A stretch of DNA of 64,000 nt, taken from the NCBI RefSeq assembly GCF_029227915.1, contig NC_079885.1, positions 29,081,001 to 29,145,000 of the forward strand, written 5' to 3'. The notes beneath the pieces were generated by a model. The model searched no databases, was not told the DNA's origin, and saw nothing but the letters and a program-made list of their open reading frames with translations. Shown here piece after piece: positions 1-11,075 of this stretch (position 1 is the stretch's first letter; each line of letters opens with the position of its first letter). Source of the DNA: Hydractinia symbiolongicarpus (taxonomy: Eukaryota > Cnidaria > Hydrozoa > Anthoathecata > Hydractiniidae). The translations under genes and the position numbers were made by a program.

Positions 1-1850
1 TTTGGGAGCACTGTTAAACCTTTCCTTACTAACAAATCAGGTAAGAGCTCTAATGAAATTATGATTGTTCACGATGACATTATAGTAACGGATGAAAATG
101 AATTAGCGGAAATTTTCAATGAAGAGTACATACATATAGTTGAAAAATATAGTGGAGTTAAACCAGTGTCGCTACGAAATTATCAATCTGAAAATAGAAA
201 TGAAGTTATATAAAAGATTCTGGAAACATATAAAAATCACCCTAGTATTCTTGAAATTAAAAATTCACTAATTGATCAAAATAATGAAATGTTGTTTAAC
301 TTTAAGGAAGTCTCGGAAAATGAAGTCTCTAAACTTTTCTGGGATCTAAAAGTTGGTGTGGCATCTGGAGATGACAAGATAACGGCTAAAATGGTGAAGT
401 TAGCAAAACCTTATTTGATAAAACCCTTACCAAATGCCATTAACAACACTTTCTGTTTTTCCGAGGAGAGCCAAACGCGCTACTGTATCCCCTATTGATA
501 AAGGTGGGAAAGATAAATTATGTGTAAACAACTATAGACCAGTCAGCATTTTAAATATATTTTCAAAATTTTATGAGAGAATAATTAAATCTCAAATTGT
601 TGATTATATTGATAAAAAACTTTCAGAATTTTTATCAGCCTATAGGGAATCATATGGCACACAACATGTACTTATAAGATTATTGGAAGAATGGAAAGAA
701 AAATTAGATAAACATTACGTAGTTGGTGCAGTTTTAATTGATCTATCTAAAGCTTTTGATTGCGTGCCTCATGATTTACTTATTGCTAAATTAAATGCCT
801 ATGGCTTTAGCCAGGATGCCCTACTTCTAATTTTATCGTACCTTTCTGACAGAGAGCAATCTACCCGCATAAATAATCAGCATAGTCTTTTCCAATTAAT
901 TCTGTCTGGAGTACCCCAAGGATCAATTTTAGGACCTATTTTATTTAACATTTTTTTAATGACTTTATTTATTTTATTAAAAAAGCCAGTGTACACAATA
1001 ATGCTGATGACAATTCCCTTTCTGCTTTCTCAAACTCAATTTCAAACTTAATGAAACTTTTAGAATGTGAATCTAATATAGCACTAGTGTGGTTGAAAAA
1101 TAACAAAATGATGGCGAATCCAAAAAATTTCAATCAATCATTGTCACCAGAGATAAATGTAACAATTGTGATTTAGTGGTAAAAATTGGTGACAAGTTAA
1201 TTAAAACAGAAAGCGAAGTTAAAATACTAGGAGTGACCATTGATAATGGCTTGAATTTCGACTCTCACATTTCTAAACTTATCAAAAAACCATCAGCACA
1301 ACTGAATGCACTGTTTAGACTTAGCACGTTTTTATCTCACAAAGCCAAATTAGCGCTGGTACAAAGTTTTATATACTCTAACTTTAATTATTGCCCTTTA
1401 GTATGGAATTTCTCTTCATATAAATCTTTGTTGAGAATTAAAAAGAGAGCTTTGCGTTTCTTATTAAATGATAGTGATAGTACTTACGACGAACTCCTTT
1501 TGAAAGCAGGAAAATACCAAATGAGCGTCTATAGACTTAAAACATTATGTACAGAAATATATAAGACTTTGCACGAACTCAATCCGACATACATTAAAGA
1601 TATCTTTAAATTTCATGGGAGTGGTAGACCAGTGAGATCACAAAATGTTAATAATTTAACAGTCCCAAATATAGATACCGTTAGTTTTGGAACAAAAAGT
1701 CTCTTTTCCCTGGAGCCAAAAATATGGAATAAATTACCCAATCACTTGAAATCCTTAGAGTCTCTTAGTACTTTTAAAAATGCGATCAAAAGTTGGAATG
1801 GAAGTAAATGTTTTTGTGAGGTATGTGAATTGTCCCAAACACGCTTTTAG
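1..1850 (+). pseudogene. Reverse transcriptase (LINE ORF2) remnant, broken by one stop and three frameshifts
   Basis: The product would have been the RNA-directed DNA polymerase that copies LINE RNA at the cut target. Reading moves through frame 1 (1 to about 440; stop TAA at 211-213), frame 2 (about 440-950), frame 1 (958 to about 1120) and frame 3 (about 1128-1850, stop TAG). Visible RT landmarks are NNYRPVSIL just after the first shift, the AFDCV motif holding the first catalytic aspartate (near 752-766), and GVPQGSILGP (near 908-937). The third catalytic motif, normally YADD, reads NADD at 1000-1011, so the tyrosine is lost. The C-terminal part keeps the ILGVTID and ALVQSFIYSNFNYCPLVW segments typical of this RT type. 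Shifts at about 945-957 and 1120-1128 lie in T and A runs. The upstream endonuclease is not in the window. Confidence 0.93.
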
Positions 1851-2042
1851 TTAAATTTTACTCTTTGTTGTATATATAAAAATTTAAAAATATTTTTTCT
1901 CATTCAATTAATATTATTTAATATTAATTCTATTTGCACTTTAAATTCAGTCAGTCTTGATTAGCACTACTTTTTAGAGCTATGCATATAATTTTTCTTT
2001 TCACGAAACTTGTATATAACGTACCGACTATAAATAAATTTA
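1851..2042 (+). other. LINE 3' untranslated region
   Basis: About 190 bp of AT-rich sequence lies between the RT stop codon and the terminal simple repeat. It shows no open frame and no similarity to either satellite unit. In LINEs this region carries the RNA signal recognised by the element's own RT; no specific structure can be shown here. Confidence 0.75.
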
Positions 2043-2057
2043 CAAACAAACAAACAA
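2043..2057 (+). repeat. (CAAA)n tail of the LINE
   Basis: Three and three-quarter copies of CAAA end at 2057, directly before sequence matching the middle of a family-A satellite unit (GTGGCAGCACTTCATTT). Short 3' microsatellite tails are usual for CR1/Jockey-like elements, so this marks the 3' end of the insertion. Confidence 0.85.
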
Positions 2058-2635
2058 GTGGCAGCACTTCATTTAAAAATTTAGATAAATAAGTCATTCC
2101 TTGCTGTGGGACCAATCCTAGCCGTTATCGCGCGCTGAAGAAATAGAGACAGTTTTAAAAACTGCATTTCAATGACTTTCTAATGGTATCCATCCGCTAG
2201 AGTTACAACGGTTGCGTCACATATTCGTAGCAACATGTGTTTAGTGATTTTTTTGCGATATTACTAAGTTGTATCGCTTTTAACAGTGAAACGATTGACT
2301 CTGGGACTTAATTGAAGTAACTTTGGACTGTGACCTTATAAATGTGTTAAGTGAGCCAACTGGACCCCAAGAAATAACACTCTTCTTAATTTGTATGTAT
2401 GTATGTATGTATGTATTAAGTTGTATCGCTTTTAACAGTGAAAGGATTGACTGTGGGACTTAATTGAACTGATTTTGGACTTTGACCTCATAAATGTGAT
2501 AAATGAGACAATTGGACCCAAGAAATAACATTTTTCTTAATTTGACATGATTGCTGGAATTTACCGATTTCGCTGGGCGCTGTCGTATAGCTTTATTTAA
2601 AAGTTTAGATAAATAAGTCATTTTGTACTGTAGGA
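2058..2635. repeat. Rearranged first unit of array A with internal partial duplication
   Basis: The first CCAAT-to-CCAAT step is 524 bp instead of 372 bp. The surplus of about 152 bp is a second copy of the segment beginning TAAGTTGTATCGC (2265-2392 repeated at 2417-2543), with a (GTAT)6 run at the joint. The two copies differ at several bases, so the second resembles other units more than its neighbour. This points to unequal exchange or slippage at the array edge beside the LINE. Confidence 0.88.
2393..2416. repeat. (GTAT)6 microsatellite
   Basis: Six perfect GTAT repeats replace the normal continuation GACATGATTGC after CTTAATTT. They sit exactly at the joint of the 152 bp partial duplication and are the only microsatellite seen inside array A. 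Confidence 0.95.
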
Positions 2636-5236
2636 CCAATCCTAGCCGTTATCTCGCGCTGAAGAAATAGAGACAGTTTTAAAAACTACATTTCAATGAC
2701 TTTATAACGGTATCAATCTGCTTGAGTTACAACGGTTGTGTCACGTATTTGTACCAACAAGTAGTTAGTGATTTTTTTCCGATATTACTAAGTTGTATCG
2801 CCTTTAACAGTGAAGCGATTGACGCTGGGACTTAATTGAAATAACTTTGGACCTTGACCTCATAAATGTGATAAATGAGACAATTGGACCCAAGAAATAA
2901 CATTTTTCTTAATTTGACATGATTGCTGGAATTTACCGATTTCGCTGGGCGCTGCGGTATAGCTTTATTTAAAAATTTAGATAAATCAGTCATTTTATAC
3001 TGTGGGACCAATCCTAGCCGTTATCGCGCGCTGAAGAAATAAAGACAGTTTTAAAAACTACATTTCAATGACTTTCTAACGGTATCAATCCGCTTGAGTT
3101 ACAACGGTTGCGTCACGTACTTGTACCAACAAGTAGTTAGCGATTTTTTCCGATATTACTAAGTTGTATCGCTTTTAACAGTGAAGCGATTGACTCTGGG
3201 ACTTAATTGAAGTAACTTTGGACTGTGACCTTATAAATGTGATAGGTGAGCCAACTAGACCCCAAGAAAAAATATTCTTCTTAATTTGACAAGATTGCCG
3301 AAACTCAGCGATTACACTGATCGCTGTTTGGAGCACTTCATTTAAAAATTTAGATAAATAAGTCTTTTTTTACTATGGGACCAATCCTGGCCGTTAGCGC
3401 GCCTTAAAGTAATAGAGACAGTTTCAAAAACTACATTTCAATGACTTTCTAACCGTATCAGTCCGTTTGTATTACACGATTGCGTCACATATTCGCACCA
3501 ACATTTTTTTAGAGATATTTTTCTGATAATACTAGGTTGCATCACTTTAAACAGTGAAACGGCTGACTGTGGGACTTAATTGAACTGATTTAGGACTTTG
3601 ACCTCATATATGTGATAAATGAGACAATTGGACCCAAGAAATAACATTTTTCTTAATTTGACATGATTGCTGGAATTTACCGATTTCACTGGGCGCTGTG
3701 GTAGCGCTTCATTTCAAAATTTAGATGAATAAGTCGTTCTTTACTGTGGGACCAATCGTAGCCGTTAGCGCACGCTGAAGAAAGAGAGACAGTTTTAAAA
3801 ACTACATTTTAATGACTTTCTAACGGTATCAGTCCGTTTGTGTTACAACGATTGCGTCACATATTCGTACAAACATGTTTTTAGCGATATTTTTCTGATA
3901 ACACTAGGTTGTATCGCTTTTAACAGTGAAACGATTGACTGTGGGACTTAATTGAACTGATTTTGGACTGTGTCCTTACAAATGTGATAAGTGAGACAAT
4001 TGGACCCAAGAAATAATATTCTTCTTAATTTGACATGATTGCTGGAATTTACCGATTTCACTGGGCGCTGTGGTAGCGCTTCGTTTTAAAATTTAGATAA
4101 ATAAGTCATTTTGTATTGTGAGACAAATCCAAGCCGTTAGCGAGTGCTGAAGAAATAGAAACATATTCAAAAACTACATTTCATTGATTTTCTAACGGTA
4201 TCAGTCTGTTTGTGTTACAACGATTGCGTCAGATATTCGTACCAACATGTTTTTAGCGATATTTTTCTGATAACACTAGGTTGTATCGCTTTTAACAGTG
4301 AAACGATTGACTGTGGGACTTAATTGAACTGATTTTGGACTGTGACCTTATAAATGTGATAAGTGAGACAATTGGACCACAGAAATAACATTCTTCTTAA
4401 GTTGACATGATTGCTGGAATTTACCGATTTCACTGGGCGCTGTGGTAGCACTTCGTTTCAAAGTTTAGACAAATAAGTCATTTTGTATTGTGGGACCAAT
4501 CCAAGCCGTTAGCGCGTGCTGAAGAAATAGAAACATATTCAAAAACTACATTTCATTGATTTTCTAACGATGTCAATCCGTTTGAGTTACAACGGTTGCG
4601 TCACGTATTTGTGCCAACAAGTAGTAAGTGATTTTTTTCCGATATTACTAAGTTGTATCGCTTTTAACAGTGAAACGATTGACTGTGACTCTTAATTGAA
4701 CTGATTCTGGACTGTGACCTTTTCAATGTGATAAATGAGCCAATTGGACTCCGAGAACATTCTTTTTAATTTGACATGAATGCTGGAATTAAGCGATTAC
4801 ACTAGTCTCTGTGGGAGCGCTTTATTTAAAAATTTAGTTAAAAAAGTCTTTCTTTACTGTGGGACCAATCCTGGGTGTTACAACGCGCTGAAGAAATACA
4901 GACATTCTCAAAAACTACATTTCATTGACTTTCTAGCAGTATCAATCTGTTTGAGTTATAACGGTTGCGTCACATATTCGTACCAACATGTATTTAGCGA
5001 TAGTATTCGGATATTACTAGGTTGCATCGCTTTTAACAGTGAAACAATTGACTGTGGGACTTAATTGAACTGGTTTTGGACTGTGACCTTGAAAATGTGT
5101 TAAGTGAGACAATTGAACTCCAAGAATAACATTCTTCTTAACCTGACATGATTGCAGGCTCTCAACGATTACACTGGGGCCTGTGGTAGCGCTTTATTTG
5201 AAAATTTAGATAAATAAGTCATTTTTTACTGTGGGA

Positions 5237-5609
5237 CCAATCCTAGACTTTAGCGCGCGTTGAAGAAAGAGAGACAGTGTTAAAAACTACATTTCATTAA
5301 TTTTCTAACGGTATCAGTCCGTTTCAATTACAACGGTTGCGTCACATATTCGTACCAACATGTATTTAGCGATATTTTTCTGATATTACTAGGTTACATT
5401 GCTTTTAACAGTGAAAGGATTGACTGTGGGACTTAATAGAAGTGATTTTGGACTTTGACCTCATAAATGTGATAAAATGAGACAATTGGACCCAAGAAAT
5501 AACATTCTTCTTAATTTGACATGATTGCAGGATCTCAGCGATTACACTGGGGCCAGTGGTAGCGCTTTATATAAAAGTTTAGATAAGTATGTCATTTTCT
5601 ACTATTGGA
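5237..5609. repeat. Representative family-A monomer (373 bp)
   Basis: One unit measured from CCAATCC to the base before the next CCAATCC. In order it holds the CCAAT landmark, a GCGCG-rich palindromic segment, ACTACATTTCATT, a variable 'TATCAGTCCG' segment, the GTTGCGTCACATATTCG core, a GATATTACTAGG segment, ACTTAAT after GACTGTGGG, a GACCTCATAAATGTGAT segment, ATTCTTCTTAATTTGACATG, and an A/T-rich GTTTAGATAAGTA stretch. The phase is arbitrary. Confidence 0.9.
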
Positions 5610-5624
5610 CCAATCCTAGCCGTT

Positions 5625-5634
5625 AGCGCGCGCT
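5625..5634. other. Family-A palindrome AGCGCGCGCT (example)
   Basis: A perfect 10 bp palindrome with four CpG dinucleotides lies just after CCTAGCCGTT in many family-A units; others carry one-base variants such as AGCACGCGCT or AGCGCGCGTT. It is the most CpG-dense part of an otherwise A/T-rich unit. Confidence 0.8.
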
Positions 5635-6711
5635 GAAGAAATAGAAACATTTTCAAAAACTACATTTCATTTACTTTCAAACGGTTTCAATCAATCCGCT
5701 TGAGTGACAACGTTTGCGTCACATATTCGTACCAAGATGTATTTAGTGATTTTTTCCGATATTACTAAGTTGTATCGCTTTCAACAGTGAAACGATTGAT
5801 TGTGGGACTTAATTGAACTGACATATGACTGTGACCTTATGAATATGATAAGTGAGACAATTGGACTGAAAGAAATAACATTCTTCTTAATTTGACATGA
5901 TTGCCGAATCTCAGCGATTACACTCGGCCCTATGATAACGCTTTATTTAAAAATTTAGATAAATAAGTCATTTTTAACTGTGGGACCAATCCTAGCCGTT
6001 AGCGCGCGCTGAAGAAATAGAGATATTTTCAAATACTCTATTTCATTGACTTTCTAACGGTATCAGTCCGTTTAAACTACAACGGTTGCGTCACATATTC
6101 GTACCAACATGTACTTAGTGATTTTTTTCCGATATTACTAAGTTGTATTGCTTTTAACAGTGAAACGATTGACTGTGGGACTTAACTGAACTGATTTTGG
6201 ACTGTGACCTTTTAAATGTGATAAGTGAGACAATTGGACTGCAAGAAATAACATTCTTCTTAATTTGACATGATTGCAGGAACTCAGCAGTTGCACTGGG
6301 CGCTGTGGTAGCACTTCATTTAAAAATTTAGATAAAAACTCATTTTTTACTGTGGGACCAATCCTAGACGTTATCGCGCGCTGAAGAAATAGAGACAGTT
6401 TTAAAAACAAAATTTCAATGACTTTCTAACCGTATCAGCCCGTTTGAGTTACAACGGTTGCGTCACATGTTCGTACCAACAAGTAGTTAGTGATTTTTTT
6501 TCGATATTACTAAGTTGTATCGCTTTTAACAGTGAAGCGATTGACTGTGGGACTTAATTGAACTGATTCTGGACTGTGACCTTTTAAATGTGATAAATGA
6601 GCCAATTGGATTCCAAGGAGTAACATTCTTCTTAATTTGACATGATTACTGGAATTCAGCGATTACACTGGGCGCCATGGTAGCGCTTTATTTTAAAACT
6701 AAGATAAAACA

Positions 6712-8725
6712 GTCATTTTGTACTGTGGGACCAATCCTAGCCGTTAGCGCGCGTTGAAGAAATAGAAACATTTTCAAAAACTACATTTCATTGACTTTCT
6801 AACAGTATCAGTCTGTTTGAGTGACAATGGTTCCGTCACATACTCGTGCCAACATTTAATTAGCAATATATTTCTGATATTACTAGGTTTCATTGCTTTT
6901 ACCAGTAAAACTATTGGCTGTGGGACTTAGTATAACTGATTTTGGACTTTGAGTTTATGAATGTGATAAATGAGACAATTAAACTTCAAGAAATAACATT
7001 CTTCTTAATTTGACATGATTGCTTGGACTCAGCATTTACACTGGGCGCTGTGGCAGCGCTTTAATTAAAAATTTATATAAAAAAGTCTTTTTTTACTGTG
7101 GGGCCAATCCTGGCCGTTAGCACGCGCTGAAGAAACAGAGACATTCTAAAAAACTACATTTCATTAACTTTCTGGCGGTATAAATCCGTTCCAATTACAA
7201 CTGTTGCGTCACATATTCTTACCAACATGAATTTAAGGGATTTTTTTCCGATATTACAAAGTTGTATCGCTTTTAACAGTGAAACGATTGACTGTGGGAC
7301 TTAATTGAACTGATTCTGGACTGTGCCCTTATAAATGCGATAATTGAGCGAGTTGGACTCCAAGGAAAACCATTCTTCTTAATTTGAAATGATTGCTGGA
7401 ATTCAGGGATGACACTGGGCGTTGTGGTAGTGCTTTACTTAAAAATTTGGATAATATAGTTATTTTTTGCTGTGGGACCAATCCTGGCCGTTAGCACGCG
7501 CTGAATAAATGGGAACAGTTTCAAAAACTACATTTCATTGACTTTCTAGCAGTACAAATGCGGTGAGTTACAACGGTTGCGTCACATATTCGTACCAACA
7601 TGTATTTAGCGATAGTATTGGGATATTACTAGGTTGCATCGCTTTTAACAGTGAAAGGATTGACTGTGGGACTTAGTTGAACTGATATTGGACTTTGACC
7701 TCATAAATGTGATAAATGAGACAATTGGACCCAAGGAATAACATTCTTCTTAATTTGACATGATTGCTGGAATTTATCGATTTCGCTGGGCGCTGTGGTA
7801 GCGTTTTATAAAAAAGTTTAGATAAATAAGTCATTTTGTACTGTGGAACCAATCCTAGCCGTTAGCGCGCGTTGAAGAAATAGAAACATTTTCAAGAACT
7901 ACATTTCATTGACTTTCTAACAGTATCAGTCTGTTTGAGTGACAATGGTTCCGTCACATACTCGTGCCAACATTTATTTAGCAATATATTTCTGATATTA
8001 CTAGGTTTCATTGCTTTTACCAGTAAAACGATTGGCTGTGGGACTTAGTATAACTGATTTTGGACTTTGAGTTTATGAATGTGATAAATAAGACAATTAA
8101 ACTTCAAGAAATAACATTCTTCTTAATTTGACATGATTGCTTGGACTCAGCATTTACACTGGGCGCTGTGGCAGCGCTTTAATTAAAAATTTTTATAAAA
8201 AAGTCTTTTTTTACTGTGGGGCCAATCCTGGCCGTTAGCACGCGCTGAAGAAACAGAGACATTCTAAAAAACTACATTTCATTACCTTTCTGGCGGTATA
8301 AATCCGTTTCAATTACAACTGTTGCGTCACATATTCTTACCAACATGTATTTAAGGGATTTTTTTCCGATATTACAAAGTTGTATCGCTTTTAACAGTGA
8401 AACGATTGACTGTGGGACTTAATTGAACTGATTCTGGACTGTGCCCTTATAAATGCGATAATTGAGCGAGTTGGACTCCAAGGAAAACCATTCTTCTTAA
8501 TTTGAAATGATTGCTGGAATTCAGCGATGACACTGGGCGTTGTGGTAGTGCTTTACTTAAAAATTTGGATAATATAGTTATTTTTTGCTGTGAGACCAAT
8601 CCTGGCCGTTAGCACGCGCTGAATAAATGGGAACAGTTTCAAAAACTACATTTCATTGACTTTCTAGGAGTACAAATGCGGTGAGTTACAACGGTTGCGT
8701 CACATATTCGTACCAACATGTATTT
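6712..8725. repeat. Three-unit higher-order duplication (1118 bp step) in array A
   Basis: 6712-7607 and 7830-8725 are near-identical at an offset of 1118 bp, three units. Diagnostic shared variants are AACAGTATCAGTCTG (6801 and 7919), the ACTCGTGCC variant and GTGGGGCCAATCCTGG. The copies part where one reads GCGATAGTATTGG and the other GCAATATATTTCTG. Confidence 0.85.
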
Positions 8726-8844
8726 AGCAATATATTTCTGATATTACTAGGTTTCATTGCTTTTACCAGTAAAACGATTGACTGTGGGACTTAATTGAAC
8801 TTATTTTGGACTGTGATCTTATAAATGTGATAAGTGAGACAATT

Positions 8845-9588
8845 GGACCCAAGAAATAACATTCTTCTTACCTTGACATGATTGCTGGTATTTACCGATT
8901 TCACTGGGCGCTGTGGTAGCGCTTCATTTAAAAATTTAGATAAATAAGTCATTTTTTACTGTGGGGCCAATCCTAGCCGTTTGCGCGCGATGAAGAAATA
9001 GAAACATTTTTATAAACTACATTTTATTGACTTTCTAACGGTGTCAATTGGCTTGACTTACAACGGTTGCGTCACATATTCGTACCAACATGTATTTAGT
9101 GATTTTTTTCCGATATTACTAAGTTGTATCGCTTTTAACAGTAACACGATAGACTGTGGGACTTAATTAAAGTGATTCTGGACTGTGACCTTATAAATGT
9201 GATAAATGAGACAATTTGACCCAAGAAATAACATTCTTCTTACCTTGACATGATTGCTGGTATTTACCGATTTCACTGGGCGCTGTGGTAGCGCTTCATT
9301 TAAAAATTTAGATAAATAAGTCATTTTTTACTGTGGGGCCAATCCTAGCCGTTTGCGCGCGATGAAGAAATAGAAACATTTTTATAAACTACATTTTATT
9401 GACTTTCTAACGGTGTCAATTGGCTTGACTTACAACGGTTGCGTCACATATTCGTACCAACATGTATTTAGTGATTTTTTTCCGATATTACTAAGTTGTA
9501 TCGCTTTTAACAATAACACGATAGACTGTGGGACTTAATTAAAGTGATTCTGGACTGTGACCTTATAAATGTGATAAATGAGACAATT
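8845..9588. repeat. Tandem duplication of a single family-A unit
   Basis: Two consecutive 372 bp units are almost identical, sharing the variants GTGGGGCCAATCCTAGCCGT, TTTGCGCGCGATGAAG, TTTTTATAAACTAC and GTAACACGATAG or its one-base variant. I saw about one difference between them. Adjacent units elsewhere differ much more, so this is a recent monomer duplication. Confidence 0.85.
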
Positions 9589-11075
9589 TGACCCAAGGAA
9601 TAATATTCTTTTTAATTTGACATGATTGCTGGAATTAACCGATTTTGCTGGGCGTTCTGGTAGCGCTTTATAAAAAAGTTTAGATAAATAAGTCAGTTTG
9701 TACTGTGGAACCAATCGTAGCCGTTAGCGCGCGTTGAAGAAATAGAGACAGTTTTAAATACTACATTTCATTGACTTTCTAACGGTATCAGTCCGTTTCA
9801 ACTACAACGGTTGCGTCAAATATTCGTACTAACATGTATTTAGTGATTCTTTTCCAATATCACTAAGTTGTATTGCTTTTCACAGTGAAACGATTGACTG
9901 TGGGTCTTAATTGAAATGATTCTGTACTGTGACCTTATAAATGCAATAAATGAGGCAATTGGACTCCAAGGAATAACATTCTTCTTAATTTGACATGATT
10001 GCGGGAATTCAGCGATTACACTCGACCCTATGGTAGCGCTTCACTTAAAAATTTAGATAAAATAAGTCATTTTTTACTGTGGGACCAATCTTGGCCGTTA
10101 GCACGCGCTGAATAAATAGGAACAATTTCAAAGACTACATTTCATTGACCTTCTGGCGGTATAAATCCGTTTGAGTTAAAACGGTTGCGTCACATATTCC
10201 TACCAACATGTATTTAGCGATAGTATTTGGATATTACTAGGTTGCATCGCTTTTAACAGTGAAACGATTGACTGTGGGACTTAATTGAACTTACTTTGGA
10301 CTGTGATCTTATAAATGTGATAAGTGAGACAATTGGACCCAAGAATTAACATTCTTCTTACCTTGACATGATTGCTGGTATTTACCGATTTCAGTGGGCG
10401 CTGTGGTAGCGCTTCATTTAAAAATTTAGATAAATAAGTCATTTTTTACTGTGGCACCAATCCTAGCCGTTTGCGCGCGATGAAGAAATAGAAAAATTTT
10501 TAAAAACTACATTTTATTGACTTTCTAACGGTGTCAATCGGCTTGACTTACAACGGTTGCGTCACATATTCGTACCAACATGTATTTAGTGATTTTTTTC
10601 CGGTATTACTAAGTTGTATCGCTTTTAACAGTAAAACGATAGACTGTGGGACTTAATTAAAGTGATTCTGGACTGTGACCTTATAAATGTGATAAATGAG
10701 ACAATTGGACCCAAGGAATAAAATTCTTTTTATTTTGACATGATTGCTGGAATTTACCGATTTCGCTGGGCGCTCTGGTAGCGTTTTATAAAAAAGTTTA
10801 GATAAATAAGTCATTTTGTACTGTGGAACCAATCCTAGCCGTTAGCGCCCGTTGAAGAAATAGAGACAGTTTTAAATACTACATTTCATTGACTTTCTAA
10901 CGGTATCAATCCGCTTAACTTACAACGGTTGCGTCACGTATTCGTACTAACATGTATTTAGTGATTCTTTTCCGATATTACTAAGTTGTATTTGTTTTGA
11001 CAGTGAAACGATTGACGGTGGGACTTAATTGAAGTGATTCTGTACTGCGACCTTATAAATGTGATAAATGAGGCA

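Larger units (their letters stand above)
1..2057 (+). mobile_element. 3' part of a degenerate non-LTR retrotransposon (LINE, Jockey/CR1-like)
   Basis: The segment reads on the plus strand as linker, reverse transcriptase and C-terminal region of a LINE ORF2, then a short AT-rich 3' UTR and a (CAAA)n tail ending at 2057. Family knowledge: Jockey/CR1-type elements insert by target-primed reverse transcription, are often 5'-truncated and end in short simple repeats. The 5' end (endonuclease, ORF1, 5' UTR) lies outside the window, so neither full length nor target-site duplication can be judged. The copy is dead, with one in-frame stop, three frameshifts and an altered catalytic motif. It abuts family-A satellite in the middle of a repeat unit, so it either inserted into the array or marks its edge. 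Clade assignment is from sequence style only and is less certain than the LINE call. Confidence 0.93.

Noticed and set aside
2393-2416. Telomere-type repeat
   Set aside because: GTAT is not a known telomere unit and the run is only 24 bp, inside a satellite breakpoint.
4780-5064. Plus-strand 94-codon open frame
   Set aside because: It lies inside one family-A unit and its neighbour; no other unit keeps it open.
6138-6410. Minus-strand 90-codon open frame
   Set aside because: A chance opening within family-A satellite, absent from neighbouring units.
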